A stretch of 50,850 bases of DNA from JBBIKU01 sp037445245 (GTDB lineage: Bacteria; Chloroflexota; Anaerolineae; Anaerolineales; Anaerolineaceae): the NCBI GenBank assembly GCA_037445245.1, contig JBBIKU010000002.1, positions 1 through 50,850 of the forward strand, written 5' to 3'. The notes under the pieces were generated by a model. The model did no database searches, was not told where the DNA came from, and was given only the letters and a program-made list of their open reading frames with translations. Of the stretch, positions 32,188 through 41,125 are shown in pieces. Position 1 is the stretch's first letter. Each line of letters starts with the position of its first letter. The position numbers and the translations under genes are program-made.

Positions 32188-32841
32188 TCACGCTCGTCTC
32201 GGGTAGTCCAGCACGACCACCTTCGTTTCTTCGGGTAATGCGCTGGGGCTGGCAAATTTTATCGATGGAAGCACTTCCACCTCTGCCAAGCCCATCTCTT
32301 TCAGGAATTTGTTGAGCGGCTCCAGTTTGATGGTGGAAACAGGTGTGGCATAGTGCATCGGGATAACAATCTTCGGTTCGAGCAGGCTGATGACTTCGGC
32401 TGCTTTCGCCGCATTTAAACTGCTGCCACCGCCAACCGGCACCAGGGCGATGTCTACCGGTCCTAACGCCTCAACTTCGGTCTGACTTGGAACACGATTC
32501 AGGTTTCCCAGGTGCACCACGGTCAAGCCGTTGTAGTCGATTACGTAAAGCGTGTTGCGCGGTTCGTCCACAATCCGTCGGTCATGCCCGTTGGTTTGCA
32601 CGCCGGTGATGAATACGCCGCCGATCTCGTATTCCCCGGCGTTTTTGATGATGTAGTTGTCGCCCTTTACTGCCGGAAGGTAATTGTGCCCCGGCATGTC
32701 GTTACTCAGCGTGACGATATCGGCTTTCAGCTTAAGCGGCTCGTAGCCCACCTCACGGTGGTCATAGGGGTCGTTGACGACCGTTGCCATATTACGTTCA
32801 GTGAGTCGGAAACAGGAATGCCCGTACCAGGTAATCTCCAT
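32188..32841 (-). CDS. MBL-fold protein of the UlaG-like group with degenerate metal site
   Basis: A 217-residue protein with the metallo-beta-lactamase-like start MEITWYGHSCFRLTE of the UlaG/Lactamase_B_3 group. The canonical HxHxDH motif is replaced by LSNDMPGHN, and later sites read HLGNL and PMHY. So only part of the metal ligands remain. It may bind one metal or act non-enzymatically. GGAGG is six bases from the ATG. It follows the DUF3267 gene and precedes the small conserved gene in the mutY operon. Confidence 0.78.
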   Translation of the reverse strand: MEITWYGHSCFRLTERNMATVVNDPYDHREVGYEPLKLKADIVTLSNDMPGHNYLPAVKGDNYIIKNAGEYEIGGVFITGVQTNGHDRRIVDEPRNTLYVIDYNGLTVVHLGNLNRVPSQTEVEALGPVDIALVPVGGGSSLNAAKAAEVISLLEPKIVIPMHYATPVSTIKLEPLNKFLKEMGLAEVEVLPSIKFASPSALPEETKVVVLDYPRRA

Positions 32842-32902
32842 GTAACCTCCGTCATTGATTATACATTAAAATGGTTTCCCGCCTGCCTCCCCATCTTTGA
32901 TC

Positions 32903-33520
32903 TCATACCCGCTTCACCGAAGGCAGGTAGAGGGTGATAGCCGTGCCGCAATCCTGCGCCAGCGTTTCAGAGGGGTGGCGCAACAGCCAAACTGCCACGC
33001 CGATATCGCCGATGCAGCCGCTGCTGTTGAGGGTTGCCATCCACAGCAACGGCGCCAGTGCTGGCGCAGGGATAATTGCCATCAGCCCCAGGTAGAGGGC
33101 TGTGAGCAGCACCAGCGGCGCCAGGCTGTTGATCAGGTAGGCATTGCGCGGCAGGTAGCAACCCGGAGCGGCGGCATAAGCATACCAGCCATGAAAAGCA
33201 AACGCCGGTTTTTCTCCGGTGATCACCCAGAAAATGACCCCATGCACTGCCTCGTGTAAAATGATCGTGACCGCGGTACTTCCCACGATCAGCAGAAAGG
33301 TCCACAAGAGCGCTGCCTGGCTGTCAATTTTGATCGAAAGCACCTCCAGCGTATCGGCGGGGCGCATGGCAGATAAAAGACGAGCGAAAAGCAAGCCAGA
33401 CAGGATGAACAACCCCAGTCCGGCAACATTGAGCCAGAACACCAGGCGGAGGTTTTTCACGATGTTGACGGCGGCAACCGCCGTGTAATGCGCGGGGAGG
33501 GTGCGGGAGGGACGGGACAT
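32903..33520 (-). CDS. DUF3267 membrane zincin (putative metalloprotease)
   Basis: A 205-residue membrane protein with about four hydrophobic segments. The second is followed by HEAVHG (HExxH at about residues 109-113), the zinc motif of DUF3267 proteins. The C-terminal LNSSGCIGDIGVAVWLLRHP segment with Gly-Asp, and the DCG..ITLY ending, fit the same family. Substrate unknown. The ATG at 33520 is only six bases after a TACAAT box, so the message may be leaderless; no ribosome-binding site is seen. Confidence 0.78.
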   Translation of the reverse strand: MSRPSRTLPAHYTAVAAVNIVKNLRLVFWLNVAGLGLFILSGLLFARLLSAMRPADTLEVLSIKIDSQAALLWTFLLIVGSTAVTIILHEAVHGVIFWVITGEKPAFAFHGWYAYAAAPGCYLPRNAYLINSLAPLVLLTALYLGLMAIIPAPALAPLLWMATLNSSGCIGDIGVAVWLLRHPSETLAQDCGTAITLYLPSVKRV

Positions 33521-33526
33521 GACGTG

Positions 33527-33532
33527 ATTGTA
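33527..33532 (-). promoter_or_regulatory. -10 box of the DUF3267 gene, leaderless spacing
   Basis: TACAAT on the minus strand followed by six bases and the ATG, the same spacing as at dnaJ. No -35 match at 17 bp. Confidence 0.45.
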
Positions 33533-33621
33533 CTACACCGCAGCGGTCGACGCGCATACGGCTTGCTGCAGTCCGCAGTCGAGTGGGCGCGGCGGTTGGG
33601 GGTGATAATGCCTCGGCGGGG

Positions 33622-33627
33622 TATAAT
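33622..33627 (+). promoter_or_regulatory. -10 box of the CitE-like gene
   Basis: TATAAT at 33622-33627 gives a leader of about 25 nt containing GGAGG at 33647-33651. No good -35 seen. Confidence 0.45.
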
Positions 33628-33658
33628 TTGTTTAAATCTGCCCTGAGGAGGTGTGATG

Positions 33659-34534
33659 ATGCACGCCCGCCGTGCCCTCTTGTATATGCCAGGGAATGAC
33701 CGTCACAAGATCGAAAAAGCCATCTCGCTTCAGGTCGATTCGATTTGCATGGATCTGGAAGACAGCGTTGCTCTCAACCGCAAGGAAGAAGCCCGCGCAA
33801 CCATTGTCAGGGCGTTGACCGAACTGGATTTTGGCTTTTCGGAGCGGCTGGTGCGCATCAATCCGGTCGATTCGACGCTGGCGGAAGCCGATCTAAATGC
33901 GATTCTGCCTGCCCGGCCAGACGGAATTGTTGTCCCCAAGGTGGCTTCGGCAGTCTCGCTGCGCTGGGTGGAGGGAAAGATCGCTGCCGTCGAAACCGCG
34001 CTGGGGTGGGAGGCAGGCGAGATCAGCCTGATCGCCATCGTCGAGACGCCGTGGGCGGTCATCCACCTGCCTGAGATTTGCGCTGCCACGCCCCGGTTGA
34101 CGGCGCTGGTTTTCGGCGCCGAAGACATGGCGGTGGGTCTGGGCGCCACCCGCACTGGCGCCGGCTGGGAGGTTTTTCATGTCCGCTCGGCGCTCGTGCT
34201 GCACGCGGCAGCCTACGGCTTGCAGGCGATTGATATGGTCAAGATCGATTTCAGCGACACGCCGGGTTTGCTGGAAGAGGCGCGTCAGGGGGTCGAGATG
34301 GGGTGCACCGGCAAACAGGTGATTCACCCCCGGCAGGTCGTCCCGGTACAGGAAACCTTTACCCCCTCCGATGAAAGCATTCTCGCCGCCCGCGAACTAG
34401 TGAACACCTACAACCAGTATTTAGAGCAGGGTACCGGCACCTTTGCCCTGGAGGGGAAAATGGTAGATTTTCCACTGCTGCGGGCGGCGGAAAACTTGCT
34501 GGCGCGCGCCCGTGCCGCCGGCAAGATTGCGTGA
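33659..34534 (+). CDS. HpcH/HpaI aldolase/citrate lyase beta-subunit (CitE-like) protein
   Basis: A 291-residue TIM-barrel lyase. CitE-like enzymes cleave or form C-C bonds in acyl-CoA substrates such as citryl-, malyl- or citramalyl-CoA. Seen: RRALLYMPGNDRHKIEKA, CMDLEDSVALNRKEEAR (metal-binding Glu/Asp), RINPVDS, IVVPKVAS, IAIVETPWAV and VFGAEDMAVGLGATR. The final segment GCTGKQVIHPRQV is typical. No citrate lyase alpha or gamma gene is nearby, so it probably acts alone, as CitE-like CoA lyases do. Of the starts GTG 33653, ATG 33656 and ATG 33659, the last has the best spacing from GGAGG. Confidence 0.88.
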   Translation: MHARRALLYMPGNDRHKIEKAISLQVDSICMDLEDSVALNRKEEARATIVRALTELDFGFSERLVRINPVDSTLAEADLNAILPARPDGIVVPKVASAVSLRWVEGKIAAVETALGWEAGEISLIAIVETPWAVIHLPEICAATPRLTALVFGAEDMAVGLGATRTGAGWEVFHVRSALVLHAAAYGLQAIDMVKIDFSDTPGLLEEARQGVEMGCTGKQVIHPRQVVPVQETFTPSDESILAARELVNTYNQYLEQGTGTFALEGKMVDFPLLRAAENLLARARAAGKIA

Positions 34535-34543
34535 AGTTTTGCT

Positions 34544-35704
34544 TCAGGGGGTCGGTGTGGGCGTTGCGGTTGGAGCATAAGTGTGGGTGTGCCAGGGCGT
34601 GAGGGTTGCGCCACCTTCAACCAGCATGGGAATAAAGGGGGTGATGGTGGGAGGCTGGGCTGTGGCAGGTGCGAGGGTGGCGGTTGGTTTATCCAGGGTC
34701 GGCATTACAACATAGGTTTCGATTGTGGCGGTTGCGATTGGGCTTGCCCGTAAAGCAGGCAGCAGCAGGATGTCTGAATTTAGTAGCAACCAGGCCACTC
34801 CGGCGATGATCACCCCCACGGCAGCCAGCCCCAGCCCTGCCAGGCAGCTCAGCCCCAGCTTTTGCCAGTTGACCAGTGAAGCGGATTTCACCACCGAGGG
34901 GGGAATTTCGATGGCGACGGCGGTGATATTGTCGTGACCGCCGCGCTGGTTTGCCAGGTCCACCAACTCTTGGAGTGCCGCTTCCATGGGTAGGGACTGG
35001 AAGCTTGCCAGCATCTCGTTTTCATGCACCAGATCGGAAAGCCCGTCGCTGCACAATAACAGCCGGTCACCCGCTTGCAGCATCATCCCCTGATTGGCTT
35101 GCGAGGTGGCGTCGCTTTCGTCGCCGCTCAAATTTAGGCGCAGGTCACCCTCAGGGGGGGTGGGTGAACCTAGGTAGCGACGAATGACGTGGGCGTTGGG
35201 ATGACCTCCAATTTCATCCGCTTGCAGCACGCCGGCGTCCAGCGCTTCTTGGATCCAGGTGTGGTCGATGCTCACCTGGCGGATGGAGTTTCCTTTCATC
35301 AGATAGATGCGCGAATCTCCGACAGTGATGGTGTAGAGCTTGTCGCCGATGAGCCACACCACAGCGCAGGTGGCGCCCATTCCCTGCCGCTTGGGGTCAG
35401 TGTTGGCGAGTGCCTGTACCTTGTTGCTGGCTTGGGTGACGGCGTTTTGCAGCACTTGTGGCGGATTGGCAGCGTCACTGGCGGCAACCAGGTGGGTAAT
35501 GGTTTCCACCGTCACTTCAGCTGCCACTTCGCCGGCGCGGTGCCCGCCGATGCCGTCCGAGAGCACCGCCAGCAACGCCGGGGTGGCGTTCTGCTCGCTC
35601 AAGAGAAAAGGGGTCACGGCGTAACGGTCTTCGTTGTTCTTGCCGCTCATCCCGGGGTGGGAAAGGGCAAAGCTGCGGTAGGGTGTGTGGTCGGACTGGA
35701 TCAT
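34544..35704 (-). CDS. PP2C-type protein phosphatase with C-terminal membrane anchor
   Basis: A 386-residue PPM phosphatase that removes phosphate from Ser/Thr. Metal motifs: GKNNEDRYAV, LSDGIGGHRAGE, VGDSRIYL, LLCSDGLSDLV and GGHDNITAVAIE, all intact. A transmembrane helix near residues 285-310 is followed by a Thr/Pro-rich tail outside. The ATG at 35704 is preferred; a TTG at 35710 overlapping the upstream stop is an alternative. It is coupled to the VWA/FHA gene, forming a phospho-signalling pair. No Ser/Thr kinase gene is seen in the window. Confidence 0.9.
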   Translation of the reverse strand: MIQSDHTPYRSFALSHPGMSGKNNEDRYAVTPFLLSEQNATPALLAVLSDGIGGHRAGEVAAEVTVETITHLVAASDAANPPQVLQNAVTQASNKVQALANTDPKRQGMGATCAVVWLIGDKLYTITVGDSRIYLMKGNSIRQVSIDHTWIQEALDAGVLQADEIGGHPNAHVIRRYLGSPTPPEGDLRLNLSGDESDATSQANQGMMLQAGDRLLLCSDGLSDLVHENEMLASFQSLPMEAALQELVDLANQRGGHDNITAVAIEIPPSVVKSASLVNWQKLGLSCLAGLGLAAVGVIIAGVAWLLLNSDILLLPALRASPIATATIETYVVMPTLDKPTATLAPATAQPPTITPFIPMLVEGGATLTPWHTHTYAPTATPTPTP

Positions 35705-35706
35705 GA

Positions 35707-37635
35707 TCAATCTTCTTGGAAAGGCGTGACGGTCGGGCGGCGGGTGTCTCTCGCTGATCGCAGTTCGAAGCGGTAAGCGATGCGACCGATATGGATCAGA
35801 TCGCCATGTTCCAGATGCACACCTTGGCTGGAGACAGGAGCATAATTGACCCAGGTGCCGGCGACCGATCCGGCGTCGACCAGGATGTATTCCCCTTTTG
35901 GGGTCTGGTAGAGACGGGCGTGCAGGGTATCCACGGCGGGCGAATCGAGCACCACAATCGCCTGGCGGGGATCGCTGCCAAAGGTGATCTCGTTGCGGTT
36001 GATCGGCACGCTGCTGCCGGGCATGGGATGCCCGGATTCTGAAAGGCGGACGAATTGCGCCGGCGCATCGCTCTCCTCCTTCGGGCGCGGCAGGGTGGGC
36101 GCCTGGGCAGCACCCAGGTTGGGACGCGGCTGCCAGGGCGGCTCCTGACGGATCTCGACCGGCTGGCGCAGCGGGTCGAGCGCTTGTTTGCGTTTGCGGC
36201 GCTTGTCCCCCAGGCGAAGAGCTCGTCTGGCGACGATGACTGTGCCCACCAATGCCGCCGTCGCCGCCACCACAGCCACGACGATCATCAATGGATAATC
36301 ACCAAAGAAAGCAGCCACTGGGTTTCGTTTGGCTTCAACCCTGATCTCGACCGGGGTCTGGATTGTCGACTGGGTCAGTCCCAGCTTGTCTTCAATTTCA
36401 ATTTGAAGATAATGCGTGCCGCTGGTGGTATAGCCCTGCAAATCCCAGAGAAAGCGGTCAAATGGTTCAGCGCTAATTTCTTCCGTCAACACCCCGTTGA
36501 CGTAAAGCCGCGACTTTCGCAAAGGGCGCGGATAACCGTCGGGGTATTCGACCAGCATCTGGATCATGATGTTGGTCGGCTCCAGGCGGGACGGCTCACG
36601 GCGGTTGGCACCCTCGCTCCAAACGCGATCGATGCGGCTGGGCGGCGCCAGAAAGATGGGTTTGGGCGGCAGGATGATCAGCGAAAAGAGGCGTTGATTG
36701 CTGACGAGGCGCTGATTTTCGTGCCTCACTTCAGCCGCAATGCGGTGCGAGCCGCTGGTGTCAATGGAGGAATGATAGCTCACCCGATAGTGATAGCGCA
36801 GTGATTCAAAGTAGGTTTCGGGGTTCGGCAGCGCTTCGGCGCCGGAAAAGAGGAAGAACTCACCGCCGGTAGCTTCTGCCAGGTCGCGCAACGACTGGGC
36901 GGCAGGGGTATTGGTGTGAGCGAGCGGCGCCACCATCCACACAAATATTGGCACCTCGAGTTGGTTGGCGCGGCTCGCTATATTGGGCAGGGCGGCTTGC
37001 AGCGGGGTGGCGGGGGTGGCGGTGATGTAGAGGATGGCGCGCTGCATATCGGGATGCGGGTTGGGTTCGGTCGCCAGGTCGAGCGCCTGAGCCAGGCTCA
37101 CCATGCTCGCTTGCGTTTGCAGCAGCGGCGGATCGTACTGGCGGAGCGCTTCTTGCCATTGCTCGGCGCGGGTGAGGCGGATCGCTTCTAAGCCGGTGTT
37201 GGTTGCCAGGCTGAAGTCGTCGTTTTCGCCGGGCGGGTTGGATTGCATCCACGCCAGCAGCGTCAGTTTGATTTGCGCGAAATGGGATACGCCGGCGACG
37301 GTGCTGGCGAAGATCGGGGCGGTGTTCATGGCGACGATGATCTGTAAGCCGGGTTGTTGACGTTCGAGAAATTGAACCTCGACCGGCTGGTCGTTTTCGA
37401 GCACCCGCACCTGGTCTGGAATCAAATTGGCGAGGAATTTGCCGTCGTTGTCGTAGGCTTTCATCAGAAAACTGATGGTGGGGAATTGCCCGCTCTCCGG
37501 TGGCTCGATCGAAACCCCGGCAGTCTGTTGGGCGATTGCTGAAACGGGCGCGCCCGCCAGAAAGCTGGCGAGTACAATCACAACTCCAACCCGCTGCAGC
37601 ATCGCTTTGAAACACCGTTTGGCGAGCATGCTCAT
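35707..37635 (-). CDS. VWA-like and FHA domain membrane protein
   Basis: A 642-residue protein. Signal peptide (AMLQRVGVVIVLASFLAGAPVSAIAQ), then an extracellular von Willebrand A-like region of about residues 70-300 (VAMNTAPIFASTVAG is the degenerate metal loop; YITATPATPLQAALPNIASRA), another Ig-like beta region, a transmembrane helix near 460-485 (YPLMIVVAVVAATAALVGTVIVARRAL), and a cytoplasmic FHA domain at about 545-635 (ITFGSDPRQAIVVLDSPAVDTLHARL, DAGSVAGTWVNYAPV). FHA domains bind phosphothreonine. Working with the adjoining phosphatase is inferred from coupling. ATG at 37635; a TAAAAT lies seven bases upstream but overlaps the previous stop, so co-transcription is as likely. Confidence 0.82.
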   Translation of the reverse strand: MSMLAKRCFKAMLQRVGVVIVLASFLAGAPVSAIAQQTAGVSIEPPESGQFPTISFLMKAYDNDGKFLANLIPDQVRVLENDQPVEVQFLERQQPGLQIIVAMNTAPIFASTVAGVSHFAQIKLTLLAWMQSNPPGENDDFSLATNTGLEAIRLTRAEQWQEALRQYDPPLLQTQASMVSLAQALDLATEPNPHPDMQRAILYITATPATPLQAALPNIASRANQLEVPIFVWMVAPLAHTNTPAAQSLRDLAEATGGEFFLFSGAEALPNPETYFESLRYHYRVSYHSSIDTSGSHRIAAEVRHENQRLVSNQRLFSLIILPPKPIFLAPPSRIDRVWSEGANRREPSRLEPTNIMIQMLVEYPDGYPRPLRKSRLYVNGVLTEEISAEPFDRFLWDLQGYTTSGTHYLQIEIEDKLGLTQSTIQTPVEIRVEAKRNPVAAFFGDYPLMIVVAVVAATAALVGTVIVARRALRLGDKRRKRKQALDPLRQPVEIRQEPPWQPRPNLGAAQAPTLPRPKEESDAPAQFVRLSESGHPMPGSSVPINRNEITFGSDPRQAIVVLDSPAVDTLHARLYQTPKGEYILVDAGSVAGTWVNYAPVSSQGVHLEHGDLIHIGRIAYRFELRSARDTRRPTVTPFQED

Positions 37636-37645
37636 CGCCTTTATT

Positions 37646-38890
37646 TTAACCGATTTGTGTGTTTGGAATTGCACCGACATTGCCGGCTGCATGCCCGGCA
37701 AGCCAACCGCTGGTGAACGCCCAGTGCAGGTTGAACCCGCCGCAAGGACCGACTACATCGACCACTTCGCCGGCGAAGAAAAGCCCCGCCTGTCGCTCGG
37801 ATTGCATCGTGGTGGGGTCGATTTCGTCCAATGGCACCCCGCCGGTGGATGCCTGGCTGAACTCGAAGCCGCGGCTACCTTTCACCGCCACCTCGGCGTT
37901 CCTCAGGTCATGCAACAAATCTTGTTTCGGTTTTTCAGCAAGCTCTTTCAAGGTGATGGACGGCGGTAAGCCGGCGCGTTCGACGAACAGCGCCGCCACC
38001 TTGGCGGGCAGGACGGCTTCTAGCAAGATTCGCAAAGGCAGGTCTTGATTTTCGGGCTGGTTGAACAACTTTTGCAGCGTTTTTTCGTGCCGGTGCACAA
38101 AATCGATCACCAGGCGCAACGGCTGGTGCTGATGAGCGCCGACGGCGTGGCTGAGGTCCATCACCCCCGGACCGTTGATGCCCCACGCGGTGAAGATGAT
38201 GTTTCCGATCGTCTCGTCCAGGCAGTCATCGCCGCCGTAAAGCTGCAGGCGGGCGTCCAGGCGGACGCCCTGCAGTTTATGCAGCGGGCGGCGATCGGTC
38301 AGCAGCGGCGCCAGCGCCGGGTAAACCGGCAGGATGGTGTGCCCGAGACGCTCGATCACCCCCAGTAATTCGCCCCGCGAACCGAATTGGGGATAGGCTT
38401 TGCCGCCGCTGGCGACGATCAGGGTCTCCACCGCGAACGGCGGCTGGCTGCGGTCAGGCTGGATCAACCTGAAGCCGCTGCGGACGGGTTGGATGTCCTG
38501 AATCAAGGTGCGCAGATGCACGGCTACCCCGGCTTGTTTCAGACGCGCTTCGAAAATATCGACCACATTGGCAGCGGCGTTGGAAATGGGGTAACCCCAG
38601 CCGTCCTCGGTGGCGTAGGTTGGGACGCCCAATTCGTCCAGCCACTGGATCAGGCGCGCCTGGCTGAACCGCTCCAGCGCCTGCGCCAGCCGTTGGGGGT
38701 GAGTGGTGACGTAACGGTCGGCGCTTACGGCGCCATTGCTCAGGTTGCAACGTCCACTGCCGGTGGTCATCAGTTTGCGCCCGATGCGTGGGTTTGAATC
38801 GAACAGCAACACCGTCGCTCCGCGCCGGGCTGCCTCGAGGGCAGCCGCAATCCCCGCCGCACCGGCACCGATGATCCCGACTCGTTTCAT
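37646..38890 (-). CDS. NAD(P)/FAD-dependent oxidoreductase, HI0933/BaiN family
   Basis: A 414-residue flavoprotein. FAD motif RVGIIGAGAAGIAAALEAARRG and the family signature GRKLMTTGSGRCNLSN; a later LIVASGGKAYPQFGSRG, TGGVPLDEIDPTTM and the final GLFFAGEVVDVVGPCGGFNLHWAFTSG complete the HI0933 pattern. Members reduce varied substrates (for example bile-acid intermediates in BaiN); the substrate here cannot be told. ATG at 38890 follows GAGGG. It runs into the VWA/FHA gene ten bases later, perhaps as one operon. Confidence 0.9.
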   Translation of the reverse strand: MKRVGIIGAGAAGIAAALEAARRGATVLLFDSNPRIGRKLMTTGSGRCNLSNGAVSADRYVTTHPQRLAQALERFSQARLIQWLDELGVPTYATEDGWGYPISNAAANVVDIFEARLKQAGVAVHLRTLIQDIQPVRSGFRLIQPDRSQPPFAVETLIVASGGKAYPQFGSRGELLGVIERLGHTILPVYPALAPLLTDRRPLHKLQGVRLDARLQLYGGDDCLDETIGNIIFTAWGINGPGVMDLSHAVGAHQHQPLRLVIDFVHRHEKTLQKLFNQPENQDLPLRILLEAVLPAKVAALFVERAGLPPSITLKELAEKPKQDLLHDLRNAEVAVKGSRGFEFSQASTGGVPLDEIDPTTMQSERQAGLFFAGEVVDVVGPCGGFNLHWAFTSGWLAGHAAGNVGAIPNTQIG

Positions 38891-38937
38891 TAATAAACCC
38901 TCATGCGAAATTCTAACACAATAGCTCGGTCAGGTTC

Positions 38938-38943
38938 TATAAT
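38938..38943 (+). promoter_or_regulatory. -10 box of the NBR1-Ig lipoprotein gene
   Basis: TATAAT, 25 bases before the ATG at 38969. No strong -35. It sits in the divergent region shared with the HI0933-family gene. Confidence 0.45.
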
Positions 38944-38968
38944 TAAGGGTTGAAAGCGAGAAGATGAC

Positions 38969-40114
38969 ATGATGAAATGGTTCTACCGGATGCTCACTGT
39001 GCTGGTTGCCATCAGCCTGGCGCTCATTGGCTGTACCCCCGATTCGTCGCAATCGATCGAGGGCAGAGGTGAAACTGCGGCTGCCTACACCATGGCGGCG
39101 GTGTTGACCCAGTCTGCTTTCCATACCCTTGAAGCGCAACTGACCGAGGTCAGCCGCGCCACGTCCACTCCCAAAGAACCGACAAAAACGCCAACCCTCA
39201 CCGCAAAGGAGGGCGTCTCCACCTCGCAGGCAAGCGTTGTCCCCGCCATCGCCTGCGACGTGGCTAGCTATGTGACAGATGTTACAGTTCCGGATGGAAC
39301 GATTTTTGCCCCTAACCAGAAATTCACCAAGACCTGGCGGCTGAAGAACGCCGGTAGCTGCACCTGGAACACTGCCTATTCGCTGATCTATTCGGGTGGC
39401 TTCCGCATGGACGGCGCAATGCAAACCCCACTAACGCGGTCGGTGGCGCCTGGTGAAACTATCGACGTCTCGGTGGATCTGGTTGCCCTCAACTATGCCG
39501 GAGAATTTACCGGCTTCTGGAAATTGAAGAATGACAGCGGCAAGAGTTTCGGTGTGCTACCCAGCGGTGAGATGCCCCTCTGGGTCAAAATCAAGGTGCA
39601 GCAAGGCAGCAGCCGCGCCCAGGTGGTGTTCGACCTGGTAGCCAATTACTGCGCTGCCACCTGGCGGAGCGGCGCCGGGGCGCTCTCTTGCCCCAGTGTG
39701 ATTAGCACCACCAGCGGTTCGATCAGCCGGGTGGAGAACCCGGTGATCGAGGGTGGCAGCTCCAGCCGTCTACCCGCTCTATTGACCATCCCTTCTGATG
39801 GTAGCGGTGGAACGATCAGCGGACGCTATCCGCCGTTTCAGATTCAACGCGGCGACCGCCTGAAAGGGATGATCGGCTGCCTGGACGGCTATTACAAGTG
39901 CGATGTTGAATTCGAATTGGGTTATCGCAATGCCGACGATAAATATTTCAAGCTGGGCGCCTGGGGGCATACCCTGGATGGCTACAACAGCGAGTTCGAC
40001 ATCGACCTCAGTCCGCAGGCGGGCATGGCAATCGAATTGGTGTTGACGGTTTCCAATAATGCTTCCTCTGAAGAAGACTGGGCCTTCTGGCTTTCTCCTG
40101 CTGTCTGGCGGTGA
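38969..40114 (+). CDS. Lipoprotein with NBR1-type Ig-like domain
   Basis: A 381-residue lipoprotein with a lipobox ALIGC (Cys22) and a Thr/Pro/Lys linker (TSTPKEPTKTPTLT). Residues about 100-210 match the NBR1-Ig-like domain: VTVPDGTIFAPNQKFTKTWRLKNAGSCTWNTAYSLIYSGGFRM, ending in a Trp/Lys/Asn-rich strand. The C-terminal 150 residues form another beta-rich domain (FDLVANYCAATWRSGAG, DRLKGMIGCLDGYYKCDVEFELGY) I do not recognise. Surface binding is likely. Starts at 38969 or 38972. Confidence 0.8.
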   Translation: MMKWFYRMLTVLVAISLALIGCTPDSSQSIEGRGETAAAYTMAAVLTQSAFHTLEAQLTEVSRATSTPKEPTKTPTLTAKEGVSTSQASVVPAIACDVASYVTDVTVPDGTIFAPNQKFTKTWRLKNAGSCTWNTAYSLIYSGGFRMDGAMQTPLTRSVAPGETIDVSVDLVALNYAGEFTGFWKLKNDSGKSFGVLPSGEMPLWVKIKVQQGSSRAQVVFDLVANYCAATWRSGAGALSCPSVISTTSGSISRVENPVIEGGSSSRLPALLTIPSDGSGGTISGRYPPFQIQRGDRLKGMIGCLDGYYKCDVEFELGYRNADDKYFKLGAWGHTLDGYNSEFDIDLSPQAGMAIELVLTVSNNASSEEDWAFWLSPAVWR

Positions 40115-40162
40115 ACGCCTAAAAAGGATTGCACCAGCATGCCGATTCGCCCCAAACAGGGG

Positions 40163-40168
40163 TAAAAT
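40163..40168 (+). promoter_or_regulatory. -10 box upstream of the UbiA-family gene
   Basis: TAAAAT just after a short inverted repeat CCCC-aaaca-GGGG. It lies 52 bases before the ATG. No -35 match found. Confidence 0.3.
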
Positions 40169-40220
40169 GGGTCAATTGCCCCGACGGGCGTTATGCATCT
40201 CACAGTGATGAGGGAGAAAG

Positions 40221-41114
40221 ATGACCAACGTGCAAACTTTTTTCGGACCGATGCGGCTGCCCTTTGTCGTGCTCACCCCAGCCTGCGCCGTGCTGGGCAT
40301 TACCGCTGCCCACTGGCATTCTGGGAATTTGAACCTGCTCTACATCCTGTTGGCGTTGCTGGGCGCCCTGGCAGCCCATATCAGCGTCAACGCTCTCAAT
40401 GAGTATTTCGATTTCAAGAGTGGGTTGGATTTTGTCACCCACAAGACGCCTTTCAGTGGCGGCAGCGGTGTGCTGCCCGCCAACCCCGGCAAGGCGCGAG
40501 TAGCGCTGGGGATTGGCTTGGTTGCCATGGGCATCGTCGTCTTGGTGGGCATCTTTTTCCTGCAGGCGCGCGGGGTGGCGCTGCTGCCGCTTGGCTTGCT
40601 GGGGCTGCTGGTGGTGGCGACCTACACGGTGTGGTTGACCCGTAGTCCCTGGTTGTGTCTTGTAGCGCCGGGATTGGGTTTTGGCAGTTTCATGGTGATG
40701 GGCACCTTTTTCGTTTTGGCTGGCAATTATTCGTGGACGGCGTTCTTCGCCTCGCTGCCGCCTTTTTTTTTGGTCAACAACCTGTTATTGCTCAACCAAT
40801 TTCCGGACGTGGAAGCCGACCGCAGTGTTGGCAGGCGGCACTTGCCCATCGTCAGCGGCAGGCGCCGCGCCGCCCGGGTCTATTCCGGCTTTTTACTGGC
40901 GGCATACCTCTCGCTGGCAGCCGGCGTGGTGCTGGGCTACCTGCCGGTTCTGACCCTGCTGGGGCTGCTGACCCTGCCGCTGGCGGCAAAGGCAGCCCTG
41001 AATGCCCTGCAAAATGCTGACGATCTGCAAAAGTTGATGCCCGCGCTGGGTTTGAACGTGCTGATCACGATCCTGACCCCGCTGCTGGTCGCAACCGGTT
41101 TTCTGTTGGCATAA
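40221..41114 (+). CDS. UbiA family prenyltransferase (MenA-like)
   Basis: A 297-residue membrane enzyme with about eight helices that attaches a polyprenyl chain to an aromatic acceptor. First Asp motif: NALNEYFDFKSGLD (NxxxDxxxxxD type). Second: LNQFPDVEADRSVGRRHLP. Both match the UbiA/MenA superfamily. The second motif and the overall pattern favour MenA-like menaquinone synthesis, but the acceptor is not proven. GGGAGAAAG precedes the ATG. A flavin reductase-like gene follows after 11 bases. Confidence 0.85.
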   Translation: MTNVQTFFGPMRLPFVVLTPACAVLGITAAHWHSGNLNLLYILLALLGALAAHISVNALNEYFDFKSGLDFVTHKTPFSGGSGVLPANPGKARVALGIGLVAMGIVVLVGIFFLQARGVALLPLGLLGLLVVATYTVWLTRSPWLCLVAPGLGFGSFMVMGTFFVLAGNYSWTAFFASLPPFFLVNNLLLLNQFPDVEADRSVGRRHLPIVSGRRRAARVYSGFLLAAYLSLAAGVVLGYLPVLTLLGLLTLPLAAKAALNALQNADDLQKLMPALGLNVLITILTPLLVATGFLLA

Positions 41115-41125
41115 AGGGTGGCGGT

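Noticed and set aside
36055..36804. 249-codon plus-strand frame opposite the VWA/FHA gene
   Set aside because: Antisense to a protein with signal peptide, transmembrane and FHA domain; shadow frame.
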